Positions 1 through 7,286 of a DNA stretch of 12,230 bases are shown here, in pieces. This DNA comes from Gammaproteobacteria bacterium (lineage in GTDB: Bacteria > Pseudomonadota > Gammaproteobacteria > Arenicellales > Arenicellaceae): NCBI GenBank assembly GCA_030426005.1, contig JAUHZM010000068.1, forward strand, positions 1 to 12,230, given 5' to 3'. How positions within the stretch are numbered: position 1 is the stretch's first letter; each line of letters starts with the position of its first letter. The translations under genes were made by a program, and so were the position numbers. The notes beneath the pieces are model-generated. The model did no database searches, was not told where the DNA came from, and saw only the letters and a list, made by a program, of their open reading frames with translations.

Positions 1-894
1 CGACGCCAGCTTTATATCTTACCAACCCGCATCGGTTGGTATTACGCGCTGATACTGGTCGCACTATTTGGCATCGCGGTTAAATTCGACAATCAGGCAG
101 CGTTTATGATGCTCTTTATTTTGATAGCTGTCGGTCTGGTGGCAATGATTTACACGCATAATAATGTGATTGGATTATCACTTTCAGCACAACCGAGTAA
201 ATCAGTGTTTCTGGGTGAATCAGCTGTTTTTCCTGTCACACTTAGAAACGCAAGCGGTAAGCCTCGTTCAGCAGTGTGGTTGATTTGCGGTGGCTTCCAC
301 AAGTTGTGTAACCTGAATGCAGATGATTCACAACATGTGGAGTTAAAGCTACCAACAGTGCAACGTGGTTACCTCACGTGCGACCCCATTATCATCAGCT
401 CGCAGTTTCCGATTGGCATTTTTTTTTGTTGGACCAAACGTTTTTTCTCAGAACAACGTTGCCTGGTGTACCCGCAGCCGCTCGATCTGATTGCCTTGCC
501 TGAAGATGGTGCCAACGAGGGCCAGCAACAAGCCAACCCTAATGTCAGAGTTGGCGCAGAAGATTACGCCGGCATGAAGAGCTATCAAGCTGGAGATCGT
601 CTGCGTGATATTCATTGGCCTTCACTCGCTAAAACCAACAAGCTGGTCTCGATTCAATATGAAAATCAAACGAACAGCGCTGTTAACTTGAGCTGGTTCA
701 ATCTGCCTTCTGGAATGGCAGTTGAAGATCGGCTGAGCCAACTATGCTTCTGGTTGATCGAAGCCGAAAAGGCTGATCAGCGATACCAGTTAGAGATGCC
801 AAATCACACTCTGGCGTTCGACAAAGGTCAAACCCATTTCCACGCGTGTCTGCGCGTTCTCGCGTTGTGGGGCGATGAAGAGGCGCGATCGTGA
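1..894 (+). CDS. DUF58 domain membrane protein, 5' end missing
   Basis: The reading frame is open from base 1, so the gene starts outside the window; the ATG at 106 is internal. The first visible residues (RRQLYILPTRIGWYY) match the usual DUF58 opening. Two membrane segments follow at visible residues about 12-27 and 36-51. A cytoplasmic domain comes next, with the family patterns RGYLTCDPIIIS...FPIGIF and, near 559-615, YAGMKSYQAGDRLRDIHW, the DUF58 signature (xYxxGDxxRxIxW). The visible 297 residues are close to the full family length. DUF58 proteins are usually encoded with a MoxR AAA ATPase and a transglutaminase; the transglutaminase is next door, and a moxR gene probably lies just upstream. 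The molecular role of the family is poorly known. The stop overlaps the next start (GTGA), implying translational coupling. Confidence 0.9.
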   Translation, partial: RRQLYILPTRIGWYYALILVALFGIAVKFDNQAAFMMLFILIAVGLVAMIYTHNNVIGLSLSAQPSKSVFLGESAVFPVTLRNASGKPRSAVWLICGGFHKLCNLNADDSQHVELKLPTVQRGYLTCDPIIISSQFPIGIFFCWTKRFFSEQRCLVYPQPLDLIALPEDGANEGQQQANPNVRVGAEDYAGMKSYQAGDRLRDIHWPSLAKTNKLVSIQYENQTNSAVNLSWFNLPSGMAVEDRLSQLCFWLIEAEKADQRYQLEMPNHTLAFDKGQTHFHACLRVLALWGDEEARS

Positions 895-2939
895 TTAAGG
901 TTCTCGAGAAGTTTGGCCTCAGCTTACCACCTCTGCCGAGCACACCTCCGACACATTCACCGCATCGCGTCACCCTGCTGCAGCTGGCGGTGATTATCGG
1001 TATCGCGGTGCTCATGCATTTTCAGATAGCCGATCCGGCAATTGGCTTGTTCGCGGTCGCCGTGTTCGCCCTCAAAGTCGGCTTACTGATTCGAGGTCGT
1101 TCAGCGCCGCCACGCCTATTAATGATGGCGCTCACCATATTCAGCCTGGTTTTAATTGTGTTTTTATACGGCGGCTGGAATGGACAACGCGCAGGCATCA
1201 GCTTTCTGGTCTTATTGGTTGCGCTCAAATTCCTCGAGTCTCGCGGTCTGAGAGACTACTTTGTGGTGTGTTTGATTTTGTATTTTCTTGCCGCCTCAAG
1301 CTTTTTGTTTAACTCCTCGATTCTCAGTATCAGCATTGTCGTGTTGTACACACTGGCTATCACCAGCATACTGTTCCAGTTGAGCGATCCCACATCACAA
1401 CACTGGATTAAGCCGTTTAAGTCGGCCGCCATGATTGTGCTCAAAGCCCTACCGTTGGCGGTTCTACTGTTCTTTCTGTTCCCTCGTATACAAGGTGACT
1501 TCGGCTTTCTTCCCTCGCAAGATGAACGCACATCGGAGTTGGGGGACAGTCTGGTTGCTGGCGATTTGGCGACTTCCGCGTTCAACAACGCACTGGCATT
1601 TCGCGTCGAGTTTGATGGCGATGTGCCGATCTCCGCTGACCGATACTGGCGCGTCAAAGTGATGGACGTGGAAGAGAATTTCTCGTGGCGGGTTCGGTCG
1701 CCCAGTGTGCAAGACTTTCAACGTTCGAAGGAAATGCACGATAAACTGGATCTGGAATCAGGACGTATCAAATATCAGGTCCTACACGAGAAGTCTTCCG
1801 ACTTATTTATACCCTACCTCGACTACATATCGGGAGTCGAGCGAGGTCGATTGTTACTGGACTATTCCGTAGTCCAGCGCGCGCCGAGCGCCACAACGTT
1901 TACCTACTTCGGCAGCTCGAATCTAAATCAGGCGATTCCTGCCCCGCCCCCAGACGGCCAACCGCAAACCGACAGCGTCCCCAGCGCTCGCCTGCAAGCA
2001 CTACTGTTAGAATGGCGTAATAAAGCTCAAAACGACGCCGATCTAGTTAGACTGGTGTATGGATACTTTCAGCAGAATGAGTTTGCGTACTCGCTCATGC
2101 CAGAGAGCTTGCAAGACGACAACAAGATTGAAGACTTTCTACTCAACACACGAGTCGGCTACTGTGAACACTATGCCAGCGCATTTACGATTCTAATGCG
2201 CTGGTTAAACGTGCCGGCGCGCGTCGTTGTCGGCTATCAAGGAGGTCGTTTCAACCGTACCGGCAACTTTCTGGAAGTTCGTTATTCTGACGCGCATGCT
2301 TGGAGCGAAGTCTGGATTAACGGGCGATGGCAACGCGTTGATCCGACTGCGGCCATCAGCCCCGAGCGCATTGAGTATGGCATGGACGCCCTGATGGAAC
2401 TCTGGGATGAAGATGGTTTAGGCGGACTCGGTGGCGGTACTTTATCTGAATTTCTCAACCCAGGAACGGGCACTCGGATGATGAGACAGATGCGTGAAAC
2501 TTGGAGCAATATCTCGTACCAATGGAACAAGTGGATCGTCGACTATGACTTTAATACGCAAAAAGAGCTGCTGAGTAAACTTGGCTTTGAAGGGCGTAAC
2601 AGCGCTTACATATTGATCACGCTGATGTTTACGGCTGTATCTACTCTAATGCTATTTTATTTCTGGCGCTTACTCCCGAAACGCGTTTCTCGCTCAGAGG
2701 CACAACGGCTCTATTTGCGATTTGTAAAACGCTTTGACAGCCTAGATATTAAAAAGCTCCCAAGTGAGACACCCAGAGAATTTGCCGTCAAAGCCTGCAG
2801 AGCGGCACCAGCACACAAATCGGCAATTGCACAAATCACCGCTATTTATGAGAATATACGGTATGGTGATGATTCGACCAACTCGAACGACCAGATACAC
2901 GAACTAAAGCGATTAGTTAAACAATTTAGCCTTCGCTGA
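891..2939 (+). CDS. tgpA: TgpA-like membrane transglutaminase (DUF3488/transglutaminase)
   Basis: The protein is 682 residues, close to Pseudomonas TgpA. The N-terminus has about six or seven hydrophobic segments (roughly residues 27-200). A periplasmic region follows with a transglutaminase-like core whose Cys-His-Asp triad is visible: C425 in RVGYCEHYASAF, H469 in DAHAWSEVW and D484 in RVDPTAA. One more membrane helix lies at about 572-593, with a cytoplasmic tail of the DUF4129 type. The start is GTG at 891; its second and third bases plus the next A form the stop of the DUF58 gene, the usual overlap for this pair. In P. aeruginosa this family is needed for viability and is thought to act in the periplasm on the cell envelope, but its substrate is unknown. 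Family assignment is firm; the gene symbol rests on architecture and context. Confidence 0.9.
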   Translation: MIKVLEKFGLSLPPLPSTPPTHSPHRVTLLQLAVIIGIAVLMHFQIADPAIGLFAVAVFALKVGLLIRGRSAPPRLLMMALTIFSLVLIVFLYGGWNGQRAGISFLVLLVALKFLESRGLRDYFVVCLILYFLAASSFLFNSSILSISIVVLYTLAITSILFQLSDPTSQHWIKPFKSAAMIVLKALPLAVLLFFLFPRIQGDFGFLPSQDERTSELGDSLVAGDLATSAFNNALAFRVEFDGDVPISADRYWRVKVMDVEENFSWRVRSPSVQDFQRSKEMHDKLDLESGRIKYQVLHEKSSDLFIPYLDYISGVERGRLLLDYSVVQRAPSATTFTYFGSSNLNQAIPAPPPDGQPQTDSVPSARLQALLLEWRNKAQNDADLVRLVYGYFQQNEFAYSLMPESLQDDNKIEDFLLNTRVGYCEHYASAFTILMRWLNVPARVVVGYQGGRFNRTGNFLEVRYSDAHAWSEVWINGRWQRVDPTAAISPERIEYGMDALMELWDEDGLGGLGGGTLSEFLNPGTGTRMMRQMRETWSNISYQWNKWIVDYDFNTQKELLSKLGFEGRNSAYILITLMFTAVSTLMLFYFWRLLPKRVSRSEAQRLYLRFVKRFDSLDIKKLPSETPREFAVKACRAAPAHKSAIAQITAIYENIRYGDDSTNSNDQIHELKRLVKQFSLR

Positions 2940-2959
2940 GCCACGCAGGTAGTCACAGC

Positions 2960-3388
2960 ATGAAACATCTACACGAAAATATTTACGTCGGCGGTCAAAT
3001 TTCCGCGCAGGATTTTGACGCATTAGCGCACGCCGGCATTAAAGTTATTATCAATAACCGACCCGACGGCGAAGAGCCTGGTCAATTGAGCTACACAGAG
3101 GCCGCCAAACTCGCCGAAGAACGCGGCATGGAATATCATTATCTACCCATGGCTAATGGTCAGCCCTTAGCTGAGTCAACAGTACACGACTTTAAAGCCG
3201 TCTTAGACGCCACCACCGACCCGGTTTTTATTCATTGTCGCAGCGGCATGCGTTCTTCGGTTATTTGGGCGCTCGGGCAGATCCCGACCGGCACAATTTC
3301 CGTCGACGAAGCGATCGCCAAAGCCAAAGATGCTGGCATCCCGCTGGATAACGCACGTGCGATGCTCGAAGCTGTGGTGCCTGCATAA
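2960..3388 (+). CDS. DUF442 / TIGR01244 family phosphatase-like protein
   Basis: This 142-residue cytoplasmic protein has the opening HENIYVGGQIS, the strand-loop INNRPDGEEPGQ at residues 31-42, and a P-loop HCRSGMRSS at 92-100 with the putative catalytic cysteine at C93. These mark the DUF442 family, a fold related to dual-specificity phosphatases and found as the N-terminal part of some persulfide dioxygenase or sulfurtransferase (Blh-type) fusions. Here it stands alone. Cys to Arg spacing is C-x4-R (C93, R98), one residue shorter than the C-x5-R of classical protein tyrosine phosphatases. The ATG lies 20 bp after the transglutaminase stop with only a weak SD (AGG at 2946-2948), so it is probably read from the same transcript. 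The physiological substrate is unknown; automatic names such as 'sulfur transferase' are not secured by the sequence. Confidence 0.85.
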   Translation: MKHLHENIYVGGQISAQDFDALAHAGIKVIINNRPDGEEPGQLSYTEAAKLAEERGMEYHYLPMANGQPLAESTVHDFKAVLDATTDPVFIHCRSGMRSSVIWALGQIPTGTISVDEAIAKAKDAGIPLDNARAMLEAVVPA

Positions 3389-3436
3389 GCTCTAACCACA
3401 GATCTTCTCAGCGATTACTAGACTGTTTTGTGTTTC

Positions 3437-3456
3437 CGTTATTGCCTGAAATAACG
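3437..3456. repeat. 7-bp inverted repeat with 6-nt loop
   Basis: CGTTATT at 3437-3443 and AATAACG at 3450-3456 are perfect complements around GCCTGA. It lies 48 bp after the phosphatase-like gene. No T-run follows on either strand, so it is not a classic intrinsic terminator; it may be an operator or a 3' end stabiliser. Nothing else recognisable occurs in 3389-3509. Confidence 0.4.
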
Positions 3457-3509
3457 CCAACTTCCTGGGGCCTGTAACGTTTCCTGAAAAATTTTTGAAT
3501 CCAAATCTC

Positions 3510-3568
3510 GACTCCTCGCATCTAAATGTTTAGAGGCGGCAATAACGCTGCCCTAAACCAGAGGAGTC
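3510..3568 (+). promoter_or_regulatory. Candidate SD-sequestering leader of the TonB_C gene
   Basis: GACTCCTC at 3510-3517 is the exact reverse complement of GAGGAGTC at 3561-3568, which contains the SD (GAGGAG, 3561-3566) of the gene starting at 3572. Between the arms are two more complementary pairs: CTAA/TTAG (3522-3525 with 3530-3533) and GGCGGC/GCTGCC (3535-3540 with 3547-3552, one G-U pair). Together they could form a three-way junction that hides the SD. This holds only if transcription starts at or before about 3510. A TTGAAT at 3495-3500 could be a -35 box for a start after the left arm, which would exclude the fold; no good -10 accompanies it. Confidence 0.4.
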
Positions 3569-3571
3569 ATC

Positions 3572-4072
3572 ATGAAAAAATCAGGCCTTATTATCACCGC
3601 GCTTGCCTCGCTACTGACCATTGCGTCAGCAAGCGCTGCAAGCTCACAATCTTCTTACCACTTACGTGGAGAGCCGCCTTCCGGTTCAAAAATTCCCAGT
3701 GTTGCGGCTACAGCACCGCTCCCCTTCGATACTCGCTATGTAGCCCTTAGCGCCAGTCATAAAGCACTCATTAAGTCTGCTTATGAATCCATGGGCAGCA
3801 ACGACACACCGCCGTTTCCACAACATGGTCTAAAGCAAGTTTATCAACCTGTCATTGATGCGAATAGCAACATCGGCGCGACTGGCGATCTAGTACTGAT
3901 TGCGGATGTCAATCAATACGGCTTTGTCGAAACAATTACAGTGAAGGCTTCACCTGCTAAAGACTTAACAGTTAAAGCAGAAGAAGCACTACGCAACACG
4001 CGCTTTGACCCAGCAACATGCAATGGGCAGCCTTGTCGAATGACGTTTCCGGTCAAGATTTCCTTTCAGTAA
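3572..4072 (+). CDS. Exported stand-alone TonB C-terminal domain protein
   Basis: The protein is 166 residues. It begins with a signal peptide (MKKSGLIITALASLL then ASASA, likely cleaved near residue 22). A spacer of about 80 residues includes YESMGSNDTPPFPQHGL (71-87). Residues about 103-166 match the TonB C-terminal fold: GDLVLIADVNQYGFVETITVK, then AEEALRNTRFDPA, then FPVKISF. A cysteine pair (C150, C155) could form a disulfide, fitting a periplasmic location. The ATG has a strong SD (GAGGAG, five bases before the short spacer). It lacks the membrane anchor and Pro-rich linker of a real TonB unless the signal peptide stays uncleaved, so it is unlikely to energise receptors alone. Small proteins of this pattern occur in Pseudomonas and Xanthomonas relatives as uncharacterised 'energy transducer TonB' entries. 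It is flanked by its own leader and terminators, so it is probably a single-gene transcript. Confidence 0.8.
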   Translation: MKKSGLIITALASLLTIASASAASSQSSYHLRGEPPSGSKIPSVAATAPLPFDTRYVALSASHKALIKSAYESMGSNDTPPFPQHGLKQVYQPVIDANSNIGATGDLVLIADVNQYGFVETITVKASPAKDLTVKAEEALRNTRFDPATCNGQPCRMTFPVKISFQ

Positions 4073-4160
4073 ACGTCGACCAATTTCATTAACTGCAAAA
4101 GTAAACTCTGAAACGAATTCCTATAACAATATCCTTAGTAATTCATACACTCGTGGTTTA

Positions 4161-4193
4161 GGAGGTTGGCCTTATAGGCCAACCTCCATTTTT
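4161..4193 (+). terminator. Intrinsic terminator of the TonB_C gene
   Basis: A perfect 12-bp stem pairs 4161-4172 (GGAGGTTGGCCT) with 4176-4187 around a 3-nt loop, followed by A and five T on the + strand. There is no T-run on the opposite side, so it acts on rightward transcription, 89 bp after the stop at 4072. It does not serve the converging operon. Confidence 0.9.
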
Positions 4194-4226
4194 GCATTAA
4201 TCACAGCCTGATTTGTCGCTCCATTA

Positions 4227-4254
4227 AGCCTGCTCTTTGAGCAGGCTTTTTTTT
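4227..4254 (+). terminator. Second + strand intrinsic terminator, touching the converging stop codon
   Basis: A 9-bp stem (4227-4235 AGCCTGCTC with 4239-4247) and a 3-nt loop are followed by eight T (4247-4254), ideal for rightward transcription. The last T residues overlap the TAA stop of the leftward SDR gene (4253-4255). Read leftward, the hairpin lies immediately after that stop but is followed only by TTAATGG, so it would be a weak terminator for the leftward operon. Confidence 0.85.
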
Positions 4255-5173
4255 ACGCTTTTGATTTAAAATGCGCGATCGCTTTTTCAACAAACTTATT
4301 TGTTTGCTCAAAACCAGCAGTAAACAACTTCTCACCCTGAGGGTCGTCAATCGCGGCGAAATTACGTCTCACTTCTTCTGGCGTTTGTGCCTCAGGCGGC
4401 AAATAGATACCTTCCGTTTCATAAATATGCGTCACGGCATAGCCCCCAGCGCCAGCACAGAGAATGGTTCGATTTGGCGCATCTTTGTCGCACAAGGTAA
4501 TCAAACCCGCGGTGACTGACTCGACACTCATCACATCCATAACTTGCTTGTCTTCGATGATATCTTCCAACATCCGCGTACCTGCGGTCGGCGACAAGGT
4601 GTTCACATGAATGCCGTACTTTTTACCTTCCAAAACCAAGGTATTCATAAAGCCAACCAGCGCCATTTTGGCTGCACCATAGTTGGCCTGACCAAAATTG
4701 CCATACATACCACTGGATGAGGTGGTCATTACGATACGCCCGTAATTTTGTTCACGCATCAAATCCCAAACTGCCTTGGTGCAGTTAACACTGCCCATCA
4801 GATGCACATCGACCACGGTGGAAAAATCGTCTAACGACATTTTCGCAAAGGTTTTATCACGCAGAATACCGGCATTATTAACCAGCACGTCAACACGGCC
4901 CCATTTATCGACAGCTTGTTTGACCATGGCTTCGACTTCATCGTACTTGGCCACGTTCGCACCGTTGGCAATCGCTTCTCCACCATTTTTTTCAATCAGG
5001 GCGACTACGTCACGCGCTGCCTCACTGGAGCCACCAGTACCATCGCGCGCACCGCCAAGATCATTGACCACAACTTTTGCGCCACGACGAGCTAATTCCA
5101 GTGCATGGCTGCGACCTAGGCCATTACCGGCACCGGTAACAATCGCAACTTGGTTTTCAAAACTGATACTCAT
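4253..5173 (-). CDS. MFE-2-like SDR, probable (3R)-hydroxyacyl-CoA dehydrogenase
   Basis: This 306-residue short-chain dehydrogenase has the cofactor loop TGAGNGLG at 13-20, NNAG at 99-102, and a catalytic Ser-Tyr-Lys set at S152, Y165, K169 in SSSGMYGNFGQANYGAAK. The run VVVNDLGGARDGTG, the VHLMGS loop (H124), the GNFGQANY motif and the SPTAGTRM loop are typical of the dehydrogenase domain of peroxisomal multifunctional enzyme 2 (HSD17B4) and its bacterial homologues, which oxidise (3R)-hydroxyacyl-CoA to 3-ketoacyl-CoA with NAD+. The acidic N38-D39 after the second strand fits NAD rather than NADP preference. The C-terminal 60 residues carry the Pro-Glu-rich tail seen in this subfamily. It is last in the leftward operon, 22 bp after the MaoC gene, with SD GAGGAAGAGAG ahead of the ATG. 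The exact acyl chain is unknown. Confidence 0.88.
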   Translation of the reverse strand: MSISFENQVAIVTGAGNGLGRSHALELARRGAKVVVNDLGGARDGTGGSSEAARDVVALIEKNGGEAIANGANVAKYDEVEAMVKQAVDKWGRVDVLVNNAGILRDKTFAKMSLDDFSTVVDVHLMGSVNCTKAVWDLMREQNYGRIVMTTSSSGMYGNFGQANYGAAKMALVGFMNTLVLEGKKYGIHVNTLSPTAGTRMLEDIIEDKQVMDVMSVESVTAGLITLCDKDAPNRTILCAGAGGYAVTHIYETEGIYLPPEAQTPEEVRRNFAAIDDPQGEKLFTAGFEQTNKFVEKAIAHFKSKA

Positions 5174-5195
5174 TCTCTCTTCCTCAATCTCTCAA

Positions 5196-5657
5196 TTACA
5201 CGAACACCATAGTCAGCCACTCAGCAATGAGCGCAGGCTTATCAACGCCTTCGATTTCTACGGTGATCTCTTGTTTGAATAAAAACTGTCCAGGTTGTTT
5301 TTCTTCAACCTCCTTCAATACGGAGCGACCACGAATGCGTGAACCGACCCGCACTGGGTGAATAAAGCGAAGTTTGTCGCAACCATAGTTGACGCCCATT
5401 TTGGTGCCTTCAACGCGCAAACCGCAGCCGTTCTCAGAAAAGTGTGACAACATCGACATGGTGTAAAACCCATGTGCGATAGTGCCACCGAACGGTGTCT
5501 TTGCGGCTTGCTCAGGGTCGATATGAATAAACTGGTGGTCTAGTGTGACATCAGCAAACTTATTCACATTTTCCTGAGTGACTTCAAACCACTCAGACAC
5601 ACCAATTTCATTACCTATTTCTGACGCGATAGCATCAGGACTCACTGTCTTTCCCAT
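5196..5657 (-). CDS. MaoC-family dehydratase, probable (R)-specific enoyl-CoA hydratase
   Basis: This 153-residue protein is a single hotdog domain of the hydratase-2 type. The key stretch is FADVTLDHQFIHIDPEQA: D40 and H45 match the catalytic Asp and His of R-specific enoyl-CoA hydratases, and FGGTIAHGF (56-64) is the conserved active-site helix region. Such enzymes add water to trans-2-enoyl-CoA to give (3R)-hydroxyacyl-CoA, exactly the substrate expected for the SDR encoded next. SD AGGAG lies seven bases ahead of the ATG; the gene starts 13 bp after the thioesterase stop. The TxDHQxIHxD form is also common in MaoC proteins with no tested substrate, so hydratase activity is inferred from family and neighbours. 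Confidence 0.87.
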   Translation of the reverse strand: MGKTVSPDAIASEIGNEIGVSEWFEVTQENVNKFADVTLDHQFIHIDPEQAAKTPFGGTIAHGFYTMSMLSHFSENGCGLRVEGTKMGVNYGCDKLRFIHPVRVGSRIRGRSVLKEVEEKQPGQFLFKQEITVEIEGVDKPALIAEWLTMVFV

Positions 5658-5670
5658 ACAAACTCCTAAT

Positions 5671-6093
5671 TTAGCGAATGGCAGATTCGAGTGCCTGCCG
5701 AATTGATTTTGGTACGCTCACTGGCTTGCCAGTCTTTCGGTCCACGAACACATGCGTGAAACTACCACTGGCGGAAGCCGACTCAGCACCTTGTTGAAAA
5801 ATTGCTAAGCCATATTCTACCGAGCTATTACCCAACTTGTTGACCTTAAACCCGCCTTCCAATGATTCCGGGTATGCAACTGGTGAATGGTACTGGCAGG
5901 CAGAACTGACAACAAAACCGACGATGTCGGCGTTGTGGATGTCGAGCCCGCCCTGTTCAATCAAAAAGCGGTTCGCGACACTATCAAAGTAACTGTAATA
6001 GACCACATTATTCACGTGACCGTAGATATCGTTGTCATGCCAACGGGTCGTAATGGGTGCAAAATAAGCGTATTGATCTCGTTGTGAACTCAT
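5671..6093 (-). CDS. Hotdog acyl-CoA thioesterase (4HBT / YbgC-FadM type)
   Basis: With the ATG at 6093 this is a 140-residue hotdog thioesterase. The signature TRWHDNDIYGHVNNVVYYSYFD includes the aspartates D20 and D22 (active-site region) and GHVNN at 25-29, typical of the 4-hydroxybenzoyl-CoA/YbgC/FadM group that hydrolyses acyl-CoA to free acid and CoA. A TTG six codons upstream (6111) would overlap the preceding stop (TTGA), but it has no SD, whereas TGAGG sits five bases before the ATG; the ATG is therefore preferred. It lies 14 bp after the alcohol dehydrogenase gene. Possible roles are removing stalled acyl-CoA or releasing an end product; the substrate is not readable. Confidence 0.87.
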   Translation of the reverse strand: MSSQRDQYAYFAPITTRWHDNDIYGHVNNVVYYSYFDSVANRFLIEQGGLDIHNADIVGFVVSSACQYHSPVAYPESLEGGFKVNKLGNSSVEYGLAIFQQGAESASASGSFTHVFVDRKTGKPVSVPKSIRQALESAIR

Positions 6094-6098
6094 ATTGG

Positions 6099-6103
6099 CC
6101 TCA
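6099..6103 (-). promoter_or_regulatory. Ribosome binding site deciding the thioesterase start
   Basis: TGAGG on the - strand, five bases (CCAAT) before the ATG at 6093. The alternative TTG at 6111 is preceded by ACAAGCGTT, with no SD. Confidence 0.65.
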
Positions 6104-6107
6104 TCAT

Positions 6108-7238
6108 TCAAAACGCTTGTTGATAGATCATAAATGCCTCGTCCTGCGAAACAGCCCGAGGGTTATTGATTAACAATCGTTCCTGCAACATCGATTGTTC
6201 AGCAAGTTCTTGCAAACCGCCCTCTTCAATCTTCATCGCACGTAAAGTCACCGGTAAGCCCAGTTCAGTCGCAAGGTCATAAAAGTAGTCAGCCAACTGA
6301 TAAGCGCCGCCATTTGGCTCTACCGAGCCAAACACCACGGTGGCCAACTCATCATACATATTGGCAGCGTATTCGGCGTTAAAGCGGAGCACATGCGGCA
6401 ATACCAGTGAATTACTTAATCCGTGCGGGATGTGATAAATACCGCCGAGCGGATAAGCCAGTGCGTGTACCGCTCCGACCGGTGCGTTGGCGAATGCTTG
6501 GCCTGCAAACATGGCACCGAGCAGCATATTTTCACGGGCGGCAACGTCGGCTCCATTTTGCACCGCAGTCTTGATATTAGCCGACAATAAACCTAACGCC
6601 TTGAGCGCCAACATATCAGAAATCGGGTTTTTCAGGCGTTTACTGGTATAAGCTTCGATTGCATGAACCATAGCATCAATACCTGTGGCCGCGGTGACCG
6701 CTGGCGGCAGTCCAAGCGTTAGTTCTGCATCCAATAAAATGCTGTCTGCGAATAGCTGATCTGAGACCACGCCGGACTTGGTATGTTCTCCAGTCGTCAC
6801 AATCGCAACGGCAGTCGCCTCTGACCCTGTGCCAGCTGTGGTTGGAATCTGAATCAATGGCAAGCGACTACCTTTCACCATGCCGACACCATACATTTCA
6901 GTCAATGGTTGATCACCGACTGCCGCCACTGCAACGAGCTTGGCGACATCCATGGAGCTGCCACCGCCAAACCCGACCACACCATCACAGCGAGATTCGA
7001 CGGCAAGTGCCACAGCCTCTTCTACCGTAGCCTGTGGCGGATCAGCGACCACGTCTTGGTACAGAATATGATCATTGATTTTGGCCAAAGCCGGTTCTAA
7101 TAGCCCGCAATTAACGACACCAGGGTCGGACACAATAAACGGTCTAGTTATTCCCGCTCGCTCACAGACTTCGTTAAGTTGCTTACTGCATCCAGCGCCC
7201 ATCTCTATATTAGGAACTGTTTTAAAAAGGTGTTTCAT
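6108..7238 (-). CDS. Iron-containing (type III) alcohol dehydrogenase
   Basis: The protein is 376 residues, normal for the family. The NAD(P) site is GFGGGSSMDVAK (89-100), and IPTTAGTGSEAT (131-142) follows. Metal ligands are all present: D188 and H192 in GIDAMVHAIEAYTS, H258 in GAVHALAYPLGG, and H272 in HIPHGLSNSLVLPHV. These enzymes interconvert alcohols and aldehydes or ketones using Fe2+ (sometimes Zn2+) in the cytoplasm; some relatives are maleylacetate reductases or hydroxyacid dehydrogenases. It is the first gene of the leftward four-gene operon; SD AGAGGT lies eight bases before the ATG. In this setting oxidation of an alcohol or diol on the imported substrate is plausible, but reduction of an aldehyde product is equally compatible. 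Confidence 0.9.
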   Translation of the reverse strand: MKHLFKTVPNIEMGAGCSKQLNEVCERAGITRPFIVSDPGVVNCGLLEPALAKINDHILYQDVVADPPQATVEEAVALAVESRCDGVVGFGGGSSMDVAKLVAVAAVGDQPLTEMYGVGMVKGSRLPLIQIPTTAGTGSEATAVAIVTTGEHTKSGVVSDQLFADSILLDAELTLGLPPAVTAATGIDAMVHAIEAYTSKRLKNPISDMLALKALGLLSANIKTAVQNGADVAARENMLLGAMFAGQAFANAPVGAVHALAYPLGGIYHIPHGLSNSLVLPHVLRFNAEYAANMYDELATVVFGSVEPNGGAYQLADYFYDLATELGLPVTLRAMKIEEGGLQELAEQSMLQERLLINNPRAVSQDEAFMIYQQAF

Positions 7239-7286
7239 GGTTAGGTACCTCTTTTAGTTTGAGCTTAGCTACCTTTCTTAGAGGTA
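7239..7286 (-). promoter_or_regulatory. Short leader of the four-gene operon with repeat and SD-complementary arm
   Basis: Only about 50 bp separate the receptor terminator from the alcohol dehydrogenase start, so the operon promoter must lie in or near the terminator unless read-through drives it. On the - strand TACCTCT (7286-7280) is complementary to AGAGGTA (7252-7246), which contains the SD. A 10-base direct repeat TTAG(C/G)TACCT (+ strand 7241-7250 and 7265-7274, 24 bp apart, one mismatch) may be an operator. No clear -10/-35 pair was recognised. Confidence 0.35.

Noticed and set aside
7..60. Inverted repeat CCAACC/GGTTGG near the window start
   Set aside because: It lies inside conserved DUF58 coding sequence (LPTRIGWYY), so the short repeat is explained by codons.
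698..1015. 105-codon leftward frame across the DUF58/TgpA junction
   Set aside because: It lies antisense to two well-supported genes and has no family pattern; a shadow.
3526..3750. 74-codon rightward frame starting in the leader of the TonB_C gene
   Set aside because: It is out of frame with the signal-peptide gene, has no SD, and runs through its coding sequence; a shadow, though its ATG lies inside the leader structure.
5671..6111. Thioesterase start at TTG 6111 overlapping the upstream stop
   Set aside because: There is no SD before the TTG, while the ATG at 6093 has TGAGG at good spacing.
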